Below, piece by piece: positions 11,915-23,678 of a stretch of DNA of 64,000 bases. The notes below the pieces were generated by a model. That model saw only the letters and a program-made list of their open reading frames with translations, searched no databases and was not told where the DNA came from. The position numbers were made by a program, and so were the translations under genes. This DNA comes from Marisa cornuarietis (lineage: Eukaryota; Mollusca; Gastropoda; Architaenioglossa; Ampullariidae). The stretch spans positions 558,001 to 622,000 of the forward strand of contig SMMW01000567.1 in assembly GCA_004794655.1 (NCBI GenBank), given 5' to 3'. The first letter of the stretch is position 1. Every line of letters begins with the position of its first letter.

Positions 11915-13769
11915 TAAAGGGTGACGCGGGGGTGAGGGCTGTCAGGTGCACATCCGTTCTCGTGTGTGCAGACCTTGTTCATGCATTAGCTCATCAATGG
12001 CGTTAAACCCTTATGGGGCCAGCAGCACGAGGATCGATCTGGTTGCCATGGGGATGGAAGGACGCTCAGTGCTGAACCGCAAGTTCCGCGTCCGTCCATG
12101 ACGTTTTGAAGCGGGGGATTTACGCACGACTATCGCCCACGCACTGAGCACCAGTGAACCAGGCTCACGCCTCGGCTTGTAGCCCGTCGGGTGCCAGTTG
12201 CAGTGCAGGGAGATTCAGACAAACTTCGTTACATGTTACGCGCCAAAATAAATAGAACTGTGGACAATAAATCGTTGGAAGGCAACAAACATGTCTGCTT
12301 TGAAATCGTGTTGTCGCTGCCGCTAGCTGGTTTTCTAGGACCGGCTATTAGAATCTCGTTCACTCTTCAACCACGGCCTTGGAGGGAGCCTGGAAATTAA
12401 CCCAGCGTTTGTTAACATCGTCTAATCGAGCTGGCAGCATGTTTTCCTCTTTTGCAGAGTTTCAGAGGTTCTGCTGCTCGGCATCATTCACTTCAAAACA
12501 GAAATAAAATCTTTAAACACTGTTTTAATCCGGACAGCTCTGTATAAACAACTCTCAGTGGGTGACCTCTTAAAACTAATTTTCCGAGAGTTTGGTGGCC
12601 GGAGGAATAAACTTCTGTCGTTTCTTGTTTCTTGGACTGGCTGAATTTGTCGTGCTTTACGTCAACGACACGATGTCAAGCCAGTGATCAGTAAGCATCC
12701 ACTAAAGTCTGCCAGTATATGTAATTGAAAGTGTGCGGGGGAGAGGAGGGGTGGCTGTGGGTCTTTTGGTGCTTTGTGTGTATCTCTGCGTGCGTGTGTG
12801 TGTGTGCTTTGTGAGCGTGTGCACGTTTCCGCGAAAATGAACCCGATGGCTCGGGTATCGACTGTAGTCGACACATAAACTTTGACACTTTTTCGTCGAT
12901 GCAATAGCGGTCAGTATTATGGAACAAATATTCAAGATGAAACTGTTCATCTGGTGGAGCACACCTTGCAAGACCATCATGACAGTCTGAGTTCGTCGGT
13001 CTGGCACGTGTGTGACGACACCCTTGCTATCAGCATCGCGCCCGACGATTGGACCTTCCTCTTGGACGACTGCTCATTGAGCCCTCACCTGTGCTTCCGC
13101 TGTAAACTTCCGTCATGCGTAGGCGCTGATGGCTTGTGGGGTGACATTTTCGCTTGGATGTCATCCAAAGACTACAGATGCTAAACGCACCAAAACGGTT
13201 TTGGCAACGAGAATCTTTTCCAAGGTATTCACGCGTTATTTTCTGGCAAAGCAAAAGTTTTTAGCTGCTTAGAATCTTCTGGAAAAGCCATTGCAAAATG
13301 GTACGGAAGGAGTGAAGACTTTTTCAGGAGTGACTCACTGCAGCTTTCTTTCCATTGCTTGTTGATTTCGGTTTTTGAAATGTTTGCGCAATATTGTACT
13401 TGTTTTGTGCTCGTAAATTACAGAGTTAATGAAAACACGATCTCTTGCAGTAAAAGTTTTTAAAGTTCTTCAAGGTAAATGTACCACTGATATCATCACT
13501 GCACTGAGCAAAAGCGTTTGACGCCCAGCTAGCGAAAGAAAACTTGAACAAAATAATTAACCACGCCCCCCTCTCTCTCATTCTGTCTCTTTCTCTCTCT
13601 CTCACACAACTTCTGGAGCTTGTTTTGGGGGTACATAATAACACCTAACTAGATTTTTTTTCTGTTGAGACTGTTCTGGCATCAATAATAAAGTCGAGAA
13701 CCCCACCTCCAGGTAACTGTGGTTATGTTCAGCCCCTCAGCCATAACATAGACACACCAATGTTCAACA
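11915..13769. other. No gene established; GC-rich then mixed
   Basis: 11915-12190 continues the GC-rich character and could be first-intron sequence of the candidate gene. A plus frame at 12882-13184 (100 codons) and an overlapping minus frame ending in CACAG|GTGAGG near 13090 look mildly exon-like, but neither has a convincing acceptor or family match. A (CT)n-rich run lies at 13568-13605. Confidence 0.4.
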
Positions 13770-14030
13770 GGCCAACATGGCACTTACTTCTATACTTACT
13801 CCTATACTCAACATACCATTTAGTTTCACTAATGCACCTTATGTCGTTAACGTCTATACTCAACATACCATTTAGTTACACCACTGCCCAACATGTTATT
13901 TATTCCTATACTCAGCTTTTCATTTAGATATACCCATGCTCAACATGTCATTTACAACCTACCATTTAGCTACACCAGTGCTCAATATACCGCTTATACA
14001 CTCCAGTTTCAACGTACCACTCATTTCAGT
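13770..14030 (+). repeat. Degenerate ~28-bp minisatellite (CTCAACATACCATTTAG)
   Basis: Units of the type ACTCAACATACCATTTAGTT, with variable spacers such as CACTAATGC, CACCACTGC and TACCCATGC, recur at roughly 25-33-bp intervals. The array is old and diverged. Confidence 0.7.
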
Positions 14031-14203
14031 TACTTTTTTTGCCTAAAACAAGTCGACTGCAGGGCTGTGGCGAGGGCTAAAGGCTTGTTGCGCAATCCAC
14101 CCTCCCCTCCCATGTCGTTGGACAATGCAGCTTCAAAGTTAGGTAGCTAAAGATTCTGGCACATTTATTTTCGTAATGATGGTGTGAAGGTCGATATAGA
14201 TGA

Positions 14204-14228
14204 TGTGTGTGTGTGTGTGTGTGTGTGT
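14204..14228. repeat. (GT)n microsatellite
   Basis: About twelve GT units. Confidence 0.93.
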
Positions 14229-14293
14229 TTTATACAGATTGTACGTATATGTAGGTGTGCACAGAAAGTATAATGTTTATACATTGGATTTGG

Positions 14294-14477
14294 GCGGTCC
14301 GGTGGCGCGACGGTTAGCGCCTGTCACCAATACAGTGAGGGTTGGCTGTCCTGGGTTCAGTTCTCGTCTCGGGCACGCTGTTCTTTCTCTGCATGTGGCA
14401 TCTGTTTACAGGGCTGGCTGCCTTGCCGTGATATAGCCTTAGTTGCTGGCTCGGGGTAAAACACCAATTAAATAAAA
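14294..14477 (+). mobile_element. Full-length tRNA-derived SINE with 17-bp target-site duplications
   Basis: The 184-bp body starts with a tRNA-like head. GTGGCGCGACGGTTAGCGCC carries the A box, and GGGTTCAGTTCTC is the B box of an RNA polymerase III promoter. A body with CATCTGTTTACAGGGCTGGC follows, and the tail is AATTAAATAAAATT. The flanks 14277-14293 and 14478-14494 match at 16 of 17 bases (TTATACATTGGATTTGG against TTATACATGGGATTTGG), a classic target-site duplication. The nearly perfect duplication and complete head indicate a fairly recent, complete insertion. A truncated minus copy lies at 23262-23413. Confidence 0.9.
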
Positions 14478-14629
14478 TTATACATGGGATTTGGTTGGGA
14501 CAGACTGTTCACAATGCTAAGTTAGTACGGAGATACATTTGCTTGGTCACGAAGCATCAGCCGCTGATCAGAACATCAGTCAGCGTTTGTCGCGATGTTA
14601 TAGAAGGAGATTCCCTTCTGACTCTTTTG

Positions 14630-14649
14630 CACACACACACACACACACA
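14630..14649. repeat. (AC)10 microsatellite
   Basis: AC run followed by an AGAAAGAAAG stretch to about 14670. Confidence 0.9.
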
Positions 14650-14670
14650 GAGAAAGAAAGAAAGAAACAG

Positions 14671-15239
14671 AGAAATAGAAAAGCCAATTTCCTATCCGTC
14701 AAGTGCCGGGTGGGAAATGTTGCAGTCTTCTCGGAGAAGGATGGCTTAAGGAAAGCGGCCATCAACTATACATCAGAGACACGTTGTTTCCCAGATTTCG
14801 TACTCGGGAGCTCGTCTGTTTCTTGCTGTTTTCCCTTGCGACAGGACCCTTGAGCGGCTATTTCTGGCCAGAGACTCGTGACACGAGCCTCAGAGACGCC
14901 CACGATGCATTGGTTAAGGCGGGGGGTGGGTGGGTGGGTTGGGGGAGGGAAGCCCCGGTAGAAAACACTCAAGAACTGTCCCTGAGTTTTGTTCGAGAGC
15001 TGATGTGTACCTGCAGATCTTGCTCTTCTTCGTCCATATAACTGTACATTCAATTAAAGGCTCACATTTAAAAAATATTCGCGCAAGCCTTAGCAAATTT
15101 ATTTTTGTGGATTTTGAATGAAGAAACTGTGGAACTAACATACATAAATGTATTTTATACCTTTTGATCTTGAACATTCACTTGGTATTTGGAAACGGAG
15201 CTTGTTCAAGACATCTTGAGATTAAAACTAAAGATGCAC
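14671..15239. other. No gene seen
   Basis: Includes a G-rich tract (GGGGGTGGGTGGGTGGGTTG) near 14922-14945, which could form a G-quadruplex, since four G-runs lie within about 25 bp. Short frames on both strands have no family match. Confidence 0.5.
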
Positions 15240-15476
15240 TGCCCTTTTTCCATTTCTTTCTTTCTTCCTGCTTGTCTAGCTTTACTACCTCTCTCTCTCA
15301 CCCCACTCATTTTCTCTCTTTCCTGCCATCCCCACCTTCTTTCTCTCTCCCTCTACCGTCTCTTTCATTCTGTGTTTTTTCTCTGCTCTTCCCCCTCCTT
15401 TCTCTCCTCGCCGTGTACTCCCTTCCTCTTCCTCTGTTTCTAGATCCCTCTTATACTTCCCTCCCTCTTTCTCGTC
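15240..15476 (+). repeat. Long polypyrimidine tract (~240 bp)
   Basis: The plus strand is almost entirely C and T over about 240 bp without a fixed period. Such strand asymmetry can form triplex DNA. The open frame 15164-15565 across it is a Ser/Leu/Phe/Pro low-complexity artefact. Confidence 0.8.
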
Positions 15477-16040
15477 TTTACCATATTAGCGGCGCTGGGG
15501 TGATGGGTGCAGGATGGGACTGGGGGTGGAGCGGGGTGAGGATCCTTTTCATGATATCTCGCTAAGGACAGGTGTAGTTACAAGATGCACTCCAGTTCAT
15601 GGCCGACTGATAACCCGGGTAAACGCTGCTCGCACGTCTGACACCTGGTCCACCTTATCTTTGTTGTTAACCGCTTCATGACTTTTTTTTCGGACAGGTG
15701 TCTTGGTTGAAAGGAGCTGTTTCTGGTTGTTGGTCATTGCTTTGGTTGCAAACATGACAGCAGCAAGGTCTCCCAGTCTTTCGAACACACCGCAGCATGT
15801 AAATCCCAGCAGTACTTCTTCACTACTCACGGGTCTTCGATAACATGTCCATTTTCTTTGATACTGTTCTAGCTTACAGCTATGAAGAAGAAAACACACA
15901 TATAAGCACGCACGCACACACGCGCACACACATGCCACAGGTATATGTGTATGCACGCATGCAAAAGCAAGCGTACGAGAGAGTGAGAGAGCGTGTTGTG
16001 CCCTTTTAAGGAAAACACACACATATCAGGTATAAAGTTA
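15477..16040. other. No gene seen
   Basis: A minus frame of 141 codons (15597-16022) includes repeat-derived His/Cys/Val stretches from CA-rich sequence at about 15900-15960. It shows no domain and is not called. Confidence 0.5.
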
Positions 16041-16500
16041 GCATGTTACAGGTGCACACAGAACTAGGGCACAACCTGTGCTGCGCCGGTTTGGGCCGCA
16101 AGGTAGGTCAGGGTGTCTCCCTTGGAGACAGGTGCATCATCAGACTGCGGGGACCGAGATCCGACGGTGCCCCCTTCCTGTTGGGCACCTCCCTTCCGCA
16201 GTCACCAGCCCCATGCACCGGGAAGTCAGCAGGCATTCGCATCGACTCGGAAACATTCGGAAGGCTCGGAGAAAGAAAAAAAAAAAGGTAAATGTCAAAG
16301 ATCGCAAGCTTCTGTTGGCGCTAACATGTCGCGCGGCTAAATTTGTACGGGAAGCCCAGTCACAGCCACGTCCCCGCCTTTGTAGGCTGTTTTGCAAGTC
16401 GTCTAAACGTATTAAAATTTCCTTCCAGAGGAAGAGTTTGGCGGTGGTGATTGTGGTGGAGGGGGAACCAGGTAAACATCTCGCGTGAAGCTAAACATGC
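16041..16500 (+). other. GC-rich block with exon-like splice signals, unassigned
   Basis: Three overlapping plus frames stay open. CGCAAG|GTAGGT (about 16100) and AAAAAG|GTAAAT (about 16287) look like donors. A 45-bp segment is bounded by a CCTTCCAG acceptor and an ACCAG|GTAAAC donor (about 16428-16471). No frame carries a recognisable domain. It may be a 5' untranslated or non-coding exon, or a GC-rich accident. Confidence 0.25.
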
Positions 16501-18815
16501 CGCAGACTACCGGCATGTGTCACGTGATCGCGACATTAGAGGCGCATCTGTTTCTTGCGAGCTCGTAAGATGACGTGTCATTAAGCCTGACAGCTTGAGA
16601 GCTGCAGACAGACCTGCTCACCGTGCAAAGATATAAAATTTTATTATTTCGTGGCTGTGGAACTTTGCAGACTTGTAAACAAGGTGGACGCCAGTAGTTT
16701 ACACCGTGAACGTCTTAGAGCAGCAAGCGTTGATTCCCATTTAAAATTCTTAACAAGGTGATACATTACCATCACCATCACAGAATCAACGTTATTAACA
16801 TCACATATCGCATGGTTTCTGACAACAATAATGAAGATTTAGTGGTGACAATGAAAGTCATTCTTAATAATTTTACGCTGACGTCGCCCGGCCTGCTCAG
16901 AATCTTGATGTCTTTCCATTCTATGCCTTCGATTATATTGTGTTGAGAGAGAGAGAGAGGGGGGGGAGGGAAATAGTGAGAAACTTTTCATAACAATATA
17001 TAAGACAGCTCCACCTGCTTTTGTAGTGTTAATAACAAAGACTTTCCGGATTGTGGTGATAACTGTGGCGTCCTCATTTGCATGGTAACAAGCGAAAGAT
17101 TCTTATGTTTGAAGTGATATTAGAGTCTTGGAGACTTCCTTCTTGTTACTGCACCGACTGTGGAGATGCCTTTAGTTTGTGCAGGGATAACCGAGATACT
17201 CTCAGACAGCTAACTAGTGCTTGTTCTCAAAGGCAAATAGTGTCGTCATTAATGTGCATCTAATTTGCGAGCTGATATAACTTTCCACCACCCGGTGGCG
17301 GTAAAGATTCGTCATTATAGTGCAGTGTTACTGAGCAGCCAAGACCGTGTCTACACGTGTGCAGCAGGTAAACAACATCTGGAAAAATACCATTTCCCGG
17401 GTGGCTTTATAACAAAAATGGTTACGTTTGTCATTTGTGGAGCAATCGATGCTAATTCCAGGAATAAAGGTCGCAACTAGGGTCCCTTAAAAGTGTGTGT
17501 GCGTGCGTGCGTGTGTGTGGCGCGTGCGTGCGTTCCTGAGAGATTTTATTTTTACTTTTCTGGGTTGCCTAAAGGTGGCGATTGATCACGCGTACTTGTC
17601 TAGCGTGGCACAGGCAGTTTTAGGAGCGATATAGATGGGGGGGGGGGGTAGCACTTTGACCTTTGTGTGCGTGTGTGTAAGAGAGCGAGAGAGCGGGAGA
17701 GGGGCGGGTGTACCTGAATTCTGATGTGTGTGATCGGGTATGCATGACATCTCATGTCTACACTGTCCCACTCAGTCTAAAAACTAATTTTTTAATGACT
17801 GACGTGCTCCCAGCTTCAAACAGCTGTAACAAAGTAGAACTCACAGAAGACGGCAAGGGACTTTAGATCACTTTCAGCAGGATTACAAAAAAAAAAAAAA
17901 AAGGAAGGAGAAGAAATACCAGCCTTCCATAATTTTTGGAGGTAAAACGATCAAGACAACTGAAGACAACCCTCGATTATAAGCCACAAAATTAGAAAGC
18001 ACGGGTACAGCCGAGGCTTAGAATCTGGGGTTTGACACTGTATGTGATGACATTTCAGGCGGAATTCTACCCTACCCCAGCTAGTGAATACTGTTCAAGT
18101 ACTTCTTTTAGGTGTGTATTTATAGACACAAGCAATTGGAAAACAAATTGTTGAGTAGGAAGGGTGGCGACAAAAATACCTGTGCATCTCAGCATTCCAC
18201 AGCATTTCGCACCCAGGTGTACTGTTACGTCGGGGGATGGCCCTGCTGTTGACAGAAGGTCGCCTCCAAGTCACCCGCCTTTTACAGCTTTTGATTCACA
18301 TGTGCGGCACCCTGTCCGCCTTTCTCCACCCAGACTGCCGTCTCCCTGGATCGTCAGTCCCACTCGCGCCGCCTCCACGTTCTTAGTCGGCTAACAGTTC
18401 CACCCGGTAGTGACGGTAGTCAAAGGCACCCTGTTTCCCTTGTAACGACAGCGAATTGGAGCAGCAACTGTATGGGGCTGGCTATTATTTAAATTTTGTT
18501 TTGCCTACCTTTCTTCTTTCAATTGCTTAATAAGATAGGCAGACGGACAGACAAAGTGGTTCTTAGCCGCCAGATAAACAGAAAAAGATGGAGCGACGAT
18601 AATCGGCCCTTCAGCTACTAACGTGTAGATGTGTCTACCTCGTAGCTGGCTGACAGATGGATTTGCCTTAGAGATGGTTGAGAGACATTGGCAGGCCCAC
18701 TCCGAAGACATACCTGCATTTTACACAGTTGCAATGGAAACTGAACCGAATCACTCATGAAACAATTGATGGATAGCAGTATTAGAGTGAAATATATACT
18801 AGTTGTTTATAAAAG
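16501..18815. other. No gene seen; small simple repeats
   Basis: Holds a GA/G tract at 16945-16970, a TGCG-rich tract at 17493-17532, a G-run at 17637-17649 and a poly-A run at 17887-17902. Short frames at 17078-17480 and 18164-18394 lack coding support. Confidence 0.5.
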
Positions 18816-18819
18816 CCTG

Positions 18820-18975
18820 TCACGTGCATTGGGCCCGGTAGTGCTTGTTACGAATGCAAAGGTCATGGGTTCAGATTAGGACGCTTTCTGTGACACCTGT
18901 TCGCAGGGTTGGCCGTTGGGATTTTTTCCGGGTACTCCTGTTTACTTTCCTTTTTCTCCATCATTTCTCTACCCT
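18820..18975 (+). mobile_element. Second SINE type, tRNA-like head partly truncated
   Basis: GCTTGTTACGAATGCAAAGG then TCATGGGTTCAGATTAG resembles the anticodon arm and B box of a tRNA-derived head; the A-box part is degraded. Downstream, CACCTGTTCGCAGGGTTGGC aligns with CATCTGTTTACAGGGCTGGC in the SINE at 14294, so the two types share a central block. CCGGGTACTCCTGTTTACTT follows, unlike the first type. Target-site duplications were not found. Confidence 0.6.
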
Positions 18976-21900
18976 ATAGTGTGAAGCCTCAAGTACTTTC
19001 CCACTAAACCAACTAACCAACCTTGTCTCAACAGTGAGTCATGTATTTTGCCCTCTACCAGTCCGCAAATGTTCTGCTTGGTAGCGAGTTGATTCCTTTG
19101 AGCGGTAAAGGACTTCCTCTTAGGGGAAACTTCGTACTTTAGGCTGGGTGGATGGATGTGCGACTCTTGAAAAGGCAAGCCGACCTGACCGATTATTTTG
19201 CCAGCGACCCCATGATCGTCAGCTGGTGAATCCCATAATCGGCAGCAGCGAAGATTTACTGGGTGGGGAAACAACCATCCTGAATCAGTTTTGGCTACGA
19301 TTATGCAGATTAAAAAAGTCTGATATTGCGTGTGGCCAGCACATACAGGCGAGCATGCCTCGAATTCCTTTCATTAGCGAAATGCTCGCGGTAGGCAGAC
19401 CACTCCTCTCATTGGTGTCACACCATGGCCTGCGCGGTCTCCTGGCTTCTCGATTGTTTCTGGGAAATGAATTTAGTAACAGAGGCTTTCTAGCCCCGGG
19501 GTTAGTGCTCCAGAATGAGGTTAGCAAACACCCGTCGTCCACCCAGTAACTGGTTAGCAGAGATGTGCACCTGACTAATCAGGCAAGGTTAAGGTGACGG
19601 AAGAAGAGAGTTCACTTTGTCTAGAGATAGTAAACCATCAGGTCCAAGAATCTTTACCCTTTTGATATTTTTACACTACAAGAGGTAGGACTAAGCTCAT
19701 AATCATGGTTATTGAAACCCTGGTGGATAGCTGTCGTAAGAAACCTAATTCATGATCCACGAAGTAGATGAAGCGGTAATTCTTCTAACTGAATGAGATT
19801 ATACATCCGTTGTTTGGTTAAAGCTGCCTAAAATCAAAATGAAGAAAAAAGTCCAGTTGTTACTCCTGACGTGAAAGACGAAATGGAGCTCATCCTGCGA
19901 AGATTAGACAACAGCATATTCATGTGTTTTTGTTCGGAAACAAAATGGAGCGAAGGGTACCACTTCGATTTCAATGTTCAATTTCATTTTGTTTTGTGTG
20001 GCATCTGCTAGCCTCATATTATTATTTCAGTTATAAACGGTTTTACTAAATAGTTCTGTAACATTGTAACTGTCTGTTTTATTTATTAAGTGTCGAAAAA
20101 GTCTATGTTCGCTTTTGTCGGTCCACGAGACATTTACCGGAAAAGGTATTCTCTGATATATTACTGGCTGTAGGAAAACCCCATTTGAGTAGGCCTAACT
20201 AGGGGTCATGAATTCTTGCTACCTTTAGCTCACAAGCATGACTAAGTGTGCGTCATGAATACGAACCACGGGCCACATTCACACATGTATAATATCACGT
20301 TTTAACGACCCCCTCCCCCGTGCAAGCAATTAAAATACTTGACACTTTGATTTTGGCCTTGTCTCCTCTAATTGCTTTTCTCCGCACTTCCCTGTCTACA
20401 GCCTCGGTCTGTTACAAGACAGACGTGAGGACGCGGGCTAAAAGTCGAGTGGAAATTTAGGAAAGCTGACAAGTAATACAGGTGATTAGAATCTTCGCCT
20501 CGTGGCTGTGTCTGACTGTACACCCAACGGTTAGAAGCGATTTAGCTAAAAGCACATAAGAGCCAGCTCGACATTTGGCGAGAGACATCTGAATGCCGGT
20601 TGCACATTTGGCTAGACATAAATGCGCCAGCTACACTTTTTAGCTAACTGTCAAATTAAAACACTGTCAAATGTCTCACGCGCGATCAGCCCAAGAAAAC
20701 ACGAAACAACACGCCAAAAAAAAAAAAAGTAGAGACATTTGCAAACGGCATCATTATCACAGAAAAGCCAACGCAACCAATGATTTCATCAAACAGGAGC
20801 AGATCATTCTTCTACACTCTTTGTCTTGCTTATGTAACGCTCCCCAGTGAGGTCTTCACTCACTCCATCTTCCCGTATTTTATAAGATGCTGCTTAGCGA
20901 TCGCCCTAAGTCGATAATGACGGGAATCAAATAAATAGCCAAACACTAAATCAAAACTGACGATTATTTCATTAGAATTGTGTGCAGTGACCACACTTGA
21001 GCTCGTACTGCGGTGAGGATGATAGGCAGGAAGAGAAAGTCTGTGTGCCTTGGAAAGCGGGTGGACATTTTCATCCCAGCGGTCATTCGACAACGTGTTT
21101 GTCAACTGTCGCTACCGTCATTAGGTCCTATGTTGGGTCTATGCGTCGATGATCCCAACATGCACCTTTACATCTGGCGAATGACGACCCTGTTAACTCA
21201 GTGGGAACCTCGTTCTCCCTCGTGTTGTTACCCCGAGGTCTCCACCCCGCTGTCCACAGACACCGCCAGATCATTCGTTATGTCACTGTGTTTTGTCGAA
21301 GCCTCGCGATGCTACTTCAAACTCCACTGATATCTTTGTAACAGGAAGTTCGAGCCCGTGTCCCACTCACCCATGCCCTACTGAAATTATAATTATTTTT
21401 TTTAGAAGTTAGAAGCTAAAGATGCTAAGGCCTACCCTTGACCTCTTGTTGCGCACGCTTGCCTATAAACATCTATCGCCAGGGCCTTTATTCTCAGAAC
21501 AAAACCATGATTGTTGATCAAGAGAGTGGAAGAAGGATGTCTTAATGTTGCTTGGATGCAAATGATTTTAAATTCACTGGACTGTTCGATTGAAGACCTT
21601 GTTTACTTTGAAACCTAGGGTGTTTGTAATTTTTTATTCACCCACCCGAGGGTTTGAATTTGGTTTATTCTGTAAGTGCTTTATTGTTAAATTAACTTCA
21701 TTTGAATTTTATTCTCGACGGCAGTTGAATACTATCAACAAGGTGTGTTTCATGTTGTTTGTTCAGTCTTTCGTCTAGGAAACTATAATACAACGACCTG
21801 AACCGAAAACAAAACAAAATAAGCAATAGCTTTGTTGTTGAAAAAAATGCATATGTGTCGCTGGTGAGTGTAATTTGGTAATACCTGTCCATGTCAGTAC

Positions 21901-22335
21901 TCTTGGAGGTTAAAAGAATGAATTGTTGTAAAATCTTCTTAAAGCACTTTCAGCGCCATATAAATATAATCTTCAATTATTATTTTGAGAGAACTCTTCG
22001 TCTCCGGTTAATATCTACCTACGAGGTAGCCATACCCCGAGTTCATAGCATGGAAGAAACATCACACAGTACGTAGCTGAGATCTATAAGTAAGAGCAGT
22101 ACCCGAGTGTTGATGATGAGGTATACTGTTACGGCGTAAGCTGTCATTAAAAGAAGTAATTTGCTGCGGCACGTGCTTGAGCTATTACAACGGAAATTAG
22201 CGGGTAGCATGGCTGGAGGGGTTAACGACGCGACGAGGGTCACTTGGACTTGACAGTTAAAAGATGTCTGATTCACTTCCCCTCCAGTCTTTATTGGCTT
22301 TCTGGCGAGCAGGAGACCACCAGCAGCGAGCAGGC
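18976..22335. other. No gene established
   Basis: A 133-codon plus frame (19148-19549) and a minus frame over the same bases (19285-19542) are unrecognised and have no splice or promoter support. A poly-A run sits at 20717-20729. 19600-20900 and 21400-22080 are AT-rich and empty as far as I can see. Confidence 0.45.
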
Positions 22336-22339
22336 ACGC

Positions 22340-22353
22340 TGACGTCATATAAG
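22340..22353 (+). promoter_or_regulatory. CRE directly followed by a TATA-like box
   Basis: A perfect palindromic TGACGTCA (22340-22347) is followed at once by TATAAG (22348-22353). Each is a known promoter element, but the spacing is tighter than usual and no first exon is evident downstream. Chance occurrence is quite possible. Confidence 0.15.
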
Positions 22354-23249
22354 CAGTATTGCCACATACCTACTTACGGTGGGCGCGTGCAGACATAACT
22401 ATAGATTTTTATTCACTTCTCAAGTATTACAACCAGAAGCAACCCGTGACACCTGTATTAACCTACGTGATGTTACCTAGGTCTAAATACACTTCCTAAG
22501 AACTATAATAAATAATTGCAAAAAAAAAAGTGAGACAATCACGAGGCCTGACACACAAAGATGTACCTTTTGATTTCGGAGTAGTGCTTTGAGACTTGTT
22601 CACATGCCGATTTTTAGAAACTTTTAAGGAATGTCCATGTGGATTCCAACTCATTACCGAGACATTCATTTGCCTCATCAAACAACTCGACTTCCGTCAC
22701 TTGTCACGGTACACTGAGAGCTATGCATTTTGTTATTAAATTTCTTGAACTCATCTCAAGCTCAAAGTCCAATTTGCAGATATTTCGTGATGTCACTCCT
22801 GTACTATTGTACTGTGATTAGGCGTTAAATTACCTGCAACCATATCGCAAAATGTTGCAGTTTTATTCACAATTCAATGAAGCCGACATAAAATTGTGCT
22901 TATCACCCCCTCCATTTTGATGTACATCAACCGGCTGCTACCGAAGCGAGAAGAGTTTCCGACCCTGCGGAAAAAATTTAAATCCATAAATTTGGCATTT
23001 CATCGTGACGGTCACATTTACCATCTGTTCATGTTGTCCTCCATCAGAAGTCCCGAGAACAGATCGGTAACAGGATCGATATATTGCTGTATTTATCGGG
23101 TTTTGTACTGAACGGGATATTTGAGTGTGTGCTATATCGAAAACTAATCTTACACCGAATACGTATATCTGTGTTGACATGGATTTTTTTTTTCATGGTT
23201 AGTTCTTTGCCGTAGGAAAGATAAACCATTTAATCACTGTAATATCAGG
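22354..23249. other. No gene seen
   Basis: AT-rich with short frames on both strands and no recognisable motif or repeat. Confidence 0.55.
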
Positions 23250-23261
23250 TCTTGATATGGT

Positions 23262-23413
23262 GAGGGAAATTTACGGGGAGCCAGCAACTAAGGCTATATC
23301 ACGGCAAGGCAGCTAGTGTGTGTAAACAGATGCCACATACAGAGAAAGAACAGCGTGCCCGAGACGAGAGCTGAACCCAGGACAGCCACCCCTCACTGTA
23401 TTAGTGACAGGCA
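23262..23413 (-). mobile_element. 5'-truncated SINE, same family as 14294-14477
   Basis: Read on the minus strand, this copy matches the plus-strand SINE from CTGTCACTAATACAG through the B box (GGTTCAGCTCTC) and CATCTGTTTACA to the GTTGCTGGCT tail. The A-box head is missing, as expected from incomplete reverse transcription. Imperfect 12-bp duplications flank it: TCTTGATATGGT at 23250-23261 and TCTTGATAAGGT at 23414-23425, one mismatch. Confidence 0.85.
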
Positions 23414-23425
23414 TCTTGATAAGGT

Positions 23426-23678
23426 CTAGGTCACTCTAGGAGTTAAAGGATATAGGACACTTGTTATATCTTATTATATTTACAGAGGGAGAGAGAGAGA
23501 GAAAGGGGAGGCAGGAGAGAGACCGGAAAAAACAGAATAAATAGGAAGAGGGAGGGACAGATCGGAGGCGAGGTAAGGTGAGAGTGCACAGAGAAACATT
23601 ATCTAGTAATCACCACTCATTCATGGGTCTGACCTGCCATGAATGCTGCTGTTTATTTGCCTCTCGCCTTCTTTGCAG
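23426..23678. other. Sequence upstream of candidate exon; likely intronic
   Basis: Includes a short purine-rich tract (GAGGGAGAGAGAGAG) near 23486-23510 and ends in a strong pyrimidine tract and TTTGCAG acceptor. Confidence 0.4.

Noticed and set aside
12882..13184. 100-codon plus frame as a LINE fragment
   Set aside because: EHTLQDHHDS superficially resembles the LE-IMQETLHDHH block of LINE RT, but the adjoining residues do not continue the match in any frame.
14294..14380. tRNA gene
   Set aside because: A and B boxes are present but the sequence does not fold into a complete tRNA and continues into a SINE body with a target-site duplication.
22340..22353. Strong promoter at CRE/TATA
   Set aside because: Only listed at low confidence: spacing is atypical and no exon follows.
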